Origin: Sinotaia quadrata | Lineage: Eukaryota > Mollusca > Gastropoda > Architaenioglossa > Viviparidae | NCBI GenBank assembly: GCA_028829895.1 | Contig: CM054180.1 | Span: 101,468,635 to 101,532,634 of the forward strand | Length of the DNA stretch: 64,000 nucleotides | Direction of reading: 5' to 3' | Shown here: positions 59,608 through 64,000 of the stretch, piece after piece | How positions within the stretch are numbered: position 1 is the first letter of the stretch | Layout: each line of letters begins with the position of its first letter | Notes under the pieces: model-generated | Databases searched by the model: none | Told to the model about the DNA's origin: nothing | What the model saw: only the letters and a program-made list of their open reading frames with translations | Program-made: the position numbers and the translations under genes

Positions 59608-61585
59608 TGTTGCCGATGCTTCATAAATAAGCCAATTAAGTCAGTAAAGATTTGGATTGCATGACATATGTACTGAACTTACTAGAGCTGTCATACTTTG
59701 AAAACATCTACCATCACTGTGGGAAAAGATTACAAACAATATCTTATTTATATTAGGGAACAGTTGTAACTTTAACTTCTATGTTTGAGGAGCACTTACG
59801 TATTAAAACAGCTCCTTATTGCATCGCTGTGAGCATTTCTCATATCTAACTTTCTGGATAAAATTAAACTTAATCAGAATGTATATGTGTATGATGAACA
59901 TAAGATAAAGTTCACAAGAGGACATTTTATACACTTTTACACTATTTATAAAGACCAAGAACCAGTAGTCATTCAGGAAAAGAAATAACGGCTTTGCATT
60001 GAATAAAAGGCATAAAGATGAATTTTTGACTGTTTCATTGAAATTTAAGTCTATGACTTTCCTTTGTTTTTAAATTTTACATAAGAATAATTGTAATAAA
60101 TTAATTCTTTTTCTCTGTTCATAAATTTCTTTTATGGAAAGATAATTGTCCTATAAACTGTAACTATTTCTTTTTCAAATTAAAACAAAACTTGCCTATA
60201 TTACTTACAGAAGACATTTTTACAGGCTTTAAAAATTTTACCATACATTTAATGTCTTTAAATTTATTTGCAATGGGCTGCATATTGAAGTTTTAGAAAT
60301 TCAATTGTAAAGCAGTTGTGCGTTTAACGTATTATATGTAGTAATCACTCATGACAGAAATTATATTAATTTTAGTGTAAATGTTTGTAAATCATAAATG
60401 ACTTTTATTTTTCTTAAATATACAGATTTTGATCTAATTATGCACTATTACTGTTCACCACTTGCTAGAGAACAGGGACAATACTTGGTTCTGTACTACT
60501 GAATGACTGTTTTGTTTTTTTGAATGTATATGTGTGTGTAATTTATGATTCAAATTATAAAATTTGTGTACAATTATTTAATAAAATTTAGCTATTTTAC
60601 TTGTTCGACACACTTCTAAGATGGCCTTCTCTTTGGATTTTAGTTTTGTTTCTCTGTCCTTAACCATTAATCCTATATTTTCTTGTGTCCATTTCATAGA
60701 TTTTATTGGTAAAAGACAAATTATAGTTCTTTCAACCTCAAAAGCGAAACAATACAAAGAAACAATAATAATTAATATTAGAAAGAAAGGAATAAACATT
60801 TTCAAATCATCAGCAATGGAGTATTATTTCTGGAAATGTGAATACAGATAATTCTTTTCTTTTTTTAATTTGCACTACAAGGAATCTTGGCAAGTTAGTT
60901 AATATAACTATTGAAGACAGATAATATAATTCGTTTGTTTTATTTTATTTTTTTTATCAGTCCAAACAAGTTAGCTTTCTAACTATAGTCTAAATATCAC
61001 ATATGCTCACAAATATATCTTATTTTAACTATAGTCTAAATATCACATATGCTCACAAATATATCTTATTTTAAATTATTGAATTCAGTACTCGTTTGGA
61101 CTCAATTTGGTGTGCTTAGTGTATGTTCTGAGAAAGATGATAATTGTTCTCATTTATAAATATATTTCTTTCTAGCTTGCTACTTTTACTTTATTGTTAG
61201 TTTATTTAAATTTCCATAGAATTATTTTTTTTAGTACATTTACAACTTCAGTTCATACTTAGACCAATAAATAGTTATTAAATTTATCTAAGAATCGATT
61301 TGATTTCTCTGTATAAAACATCATTGACAATGATTTTTTAAATGTTACATAACTATAGTTTATCTATTTAGATAAGTTGCTTTTCTTTTGTCATTCTATG
61401 TTTTTATTAATGATGACATTTTTATTAATAACTGTATTGACTTCATGAAGAATATACAGCTCGAACGTCGACTCTTGTAACTGTTTTCTGTTTTTGGTAT
61501 TTATGAAGTATTTTGAATTATGAAAATGCAATATGGGTATTTGTAAAATAATGTTTGTTTGTGTTTGTTTGTGTGTGTGTTTCAG
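59608..61585. other. AT-rich DNA upstream of the plus-strand Ig exon
   Basis: Two tandem copies of a 46-bp unit at 60981-61072 (AACTATAGTCTAAATATCAC...). Two open frames near 60.6-60.85 kb on opposite strands are chance overlaps in AT-rich DNA. No further exon identified. Confidence 0.45.
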
Positions 61586-61945
61586 ATACTAAGGCCTATG
61601 ATCTTGAACTACGTTGTCCAGAGTATTTCCAGGACAATGAGATTTACGATATTACTTGCTTAGTTAACATCACCGCATTTCCCAACTGCAAACTACTTGA
61701 TATTTATGTGTACTGTGGACTTTCCCTCTATTATTTATGCACTGTGAATATTCTACCTTTAACCTGTGGCCCTGTGACGAGTGGCTGTGGGTGTGTAGAG
61801 TTTAAACAAGAACCACACGTCTTTGTGTATAAATACAAAGCTAACAAAGCTTTACATAAGAATGGTCAATTTGCTTGTGTGGTATTGGATGATTTGATAG
61901 GTTATAGCGAAAAGACAACTGAATCCTGCAACAAGTTGAATTTTG
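61586..61945 (+). CDS. Cysteine-rich Ig-like domain exon
   Basis: Bounded by a TGTGTGTGTGTTTCAG acceptor and a consensus GTAAGT donor. The exon is 360 nt, phase 1 on both sides, as is normal for Ig-domain exons. It encodes about 120 residues with ten cysteines. Landmarks are YDITC (Cys 25), PLTCGPVTSGCGC (61-70), NGQFACVVLDD (Cys 98) and ESC (115). Order and rough spacing match the minus-strand exon 2: YVC, CDPYPESG..C, GLFC and SC. The two are probably diverged paralogues. No canonical Trp is present in strand C. A signal peptide and membrane helix must lie in other exons; neither was found with confidence in the window. Likely a secreted or membrane-bound recognition protein. Confidence 0.62.
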
Positions 61946-62639
61946 GTAAGTGCAGTCACCAAGAGAAATATTTAATGATACATTTTTTTTTTACAAGATG
62001 ACTGTTCATTAATAAAGAACATGTGTAAGATTATATTCAAATAAATTACTTGCCCAACTATTAATATTGAACTGAAACTGTTCTTCTGTCTGAATTAACC
62101 TGTAAATTCAGAATAATGCCTTTATATCTTCAAATTTTAACTTACTCTTAAAATTGTCTACAAAAGTCCTATCCATATATAAAACTATTACCGCTACCTT
62201 TTGTACGGAAAGCGGTTGTAATGAACTCTTTTACCCTCCCTACCACCGACCATTCAGAGTATTGCTTGACTGCGAGCAATGAATGCTTAATTATACAGTC
62301 ATATTATATGACCTGGCAGACAAGTGTCTTTGACAGTAGAGACAAGATAAACAGCTCCTGCAAATAGTTTACATGTATATTTGTACGAGCTATTCCACTA
62401 TTATGCTGGCTAGCCTAATGCCGAGTACAGCCATCTGCTGTGTATCACTGTCGAAGGTATGTGGTTTTGCCTACATCCCCAATATTAAACCTTACATATA
62501 ATATTTATTTAGCTTATAATAGTATCCCTTTTTGTCTATTATACACGCCTCAATAACGATTATTAGATATTATACTGTGTAGAAAAGAGTGTTCTGTTGA
62601 GGAACAGAGATTGTCAGATTTTAATTCCTTTTGCTATAT
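61946..62639 (+). other. Intron or downstream DNA of the Ig-like gene
   Basis: Begins with GTAAGTGC. No further exon seen before the window end. Confidence 0.4.
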
Positions 62640-63050
62640 ATCAGCCTCTTTTCATACACTATTGGATACTTCGACCTGGAATTAAACTCACGAAGGCAAC
62701 AACTATTTTAATCAGACTCATGGGCCAGGAACGGACATAGATCGATTGGACCCCAAATCTGACACCCGCTGCCACGACCTGAATAGAACCACCAAGATGT
62801 AGACTACTATAGTTAAGTTGGCATTGCTTCCAACAGCTTCAACTGCTTCTTAATTCTTTTTCGAAAGACTCTCACATAAATATAACTAAAAACGAAACAT
62901 AATTTCTCATGGAATCCCTTCTTATATGTTAACTAATCTGCATAACAGTTTCAATTTCTATTTTGTTCCATAAATATATTGTTTATATTTAGATCGCTCA
63001 TGTTAGTTTTTTGTGACAGGTTGTTATTCTGTCACTTTAATTAATTAAAT
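62640..63050 (+). repeat. Dispersed repeat, copy 1 of a diverged pair
   Basis: Shares with the copy at 63.26-63.65 kb GTAGACTACTATAGTTAAGT / GTAGACTGCTACTTAGTGAA, GAAAGACTCTCAC / GAAGACTCTCACC, TATTTAGATCGCTCATGTTA / TACTTAGATTGCTCATGTTA and GACAGGTTGTTATTCTG / GACAGATTGTTACTCTG. Roughly 75-80% similar by eye; class unknown. Confidence 0.7.
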
Positions 63051-63259
63051 AGTAAAAGGGATCTGACATTTTAGTAAGTGCTAATGTCAAATGTATGATT
63101 AGTACAAGTCTTCAAGGAACTGAGTCAGGGACCACTGGATTCCAGTTTTCCTGTTTTAGTTACCTGACGCATCACACAGTCGACCACTAACAGGAAGATC
63201 ATTGTGAGAGCATGCATCCTTGTCAGACTCCTGTTCTCATCCAAAGTCTTCAGTCAGTT

Positions 63260-63650
63260 TGTGTTGCAGATAACGTGGCAGGTGGCTCATTTATATTGTA
63301 TAAACACTAAATGTAAAGGACAATTGATTTCGAGACCAAGACCAAGACCTGGACAGAGCCTGAGAGGTGTAGACTGCTACTTAGTGAAATTGGCTTTGCT
63401 GCCGACATCTTCAACTTATTCACTTTTTATAGGAAGACTCTCACCACATAACAATGACTACAAACAAAGCGTAATTACTAATGGAATTCTTTTTACATTG
63501 TTAATCTACATAACCACATAACCAAAAGTTTCATTTTCCATTTTCTTCTGTAAATGTGCTGTTTATACTTAGATTGCTCATGTTAGTGTGACTTACTTCT
63601 ATTGACAGATTGTTACTCTGCCTAATTAATGAAGTAATCCTGGTTGTAAC
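63260..63650 (+). repeat. Dispersed repeat, copy 2 of a diverged pair
   Basis: Partner of the copy at 62.64-63.05 kb, same orientation, about 610 bp apart. The 105-codon open frame at 63204-63521 overlaps it and shows no domain. Confidence 0.7.
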
Positions 63651-64000
63651 ACATCAAGGGGATTTGACCTATTATTCTTGTCATTCATTCTTCTATTCTA
63701 TAAATCTATCCTTCGTTATATCCATCTCGGGTGACCAGCCAGGAGCTACACTTGGAGGAACTAACTTATGATTATGGAGAAACTGCATGGAGAATACATT
63801 TAAAAACTTGAATCTCTATCCTGCAGCAAAATCTCACAGATATGCCTAGAAATTATATGAAGCTTGGGTGACAATAAGCAACCAATATGCCCAGTGGACA
63901 TGTCAATGGCCCAGACCCACTGCTGGACTGCAGAGAACAACAGAGTAGGGCCCAAATTCAATAGTTCCAATCTGCAATTGGAGATTACTGCTAAAAGCCC
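63651..64000. other. Window end, no gene assigned
   Basis: GC is slightly higher at 63.72-63.97 kb, with short open stretches but no domain or splice structure. Confidence 0.4.

Overview
This is AT-rich, intron- and repeat-dominated metazoan DNA with no bacterial features. A mollusc, most likely a gastropod, is the best guess. The reasons are I/Nimb-type LINEs with an RNase H domain, an LTR element primed by tRNA-Trp as in the CsRn1 branch of Ty3/Gypsy, hAT elements of the BED-finger type, many GATA/TATC microsatellites and minisatellites, and small cysteine-rich Ig-like membrane proteins. This is inference from element types; no species marker was found.

Layout. 1-5 kb: minisatellites in non-coding DNA. 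5.05-9.94 kb: one long decayed I/Nimb-type LINE with ORF1 zinc knuckles, endonuclease, reverse transcriptase and RNase H, whose C-terminal zinc motif lies in an inverted block. 11.4-14.5 kb: hAT-1. 16.0-17.4 kb: hAT-2, deleted in its middle. 22.1-23.1 kb: the 3' end of a second LINE of the same type. 24.65-33.56 kb: hAT-3, which contains a CA-rich LINE 5' fragment and a complete 6.6-kb LTR retrotransposon (two near-identical 1,880-bp LTRs, tRNA-Trp primer site, polypurine tract, one intact gag-like ORF of 679 codons, no recognisable reverse transcriptase or integrase).

35.4-53.8 kb: a minus-strand gene that can be assembled from sequence signals alone. TATA box and initiator at 53.75 kb, exon 1 at 53.56-53.73, exon 2 at 39.7-40.1, exon 3 at 35.4-35.5, with phase-1 introns and a 174-residue product (short signal segment, Ig-like domain, one membrane helix, short basic tail). 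Its large first intron is filled with LINE remnants, a TATC microsatellite, a 1.1-1.6-kb unclassified repeat family, a rearranged Tc1/mariner-like transposon, and a small plus-strand ORF with a signal peptide.

54-64 kb: mostly minisatellites and AT-rich DNA, plus a plus-strand exon at 61.6 kb encoding a related cysteine-rich Ig-like domain. The two Ig genes therefore point away from each other. Everything else recognisable as protein is transposon-derived and mostly broken; the exception is the LTR element's ORF, which looks young and intact.
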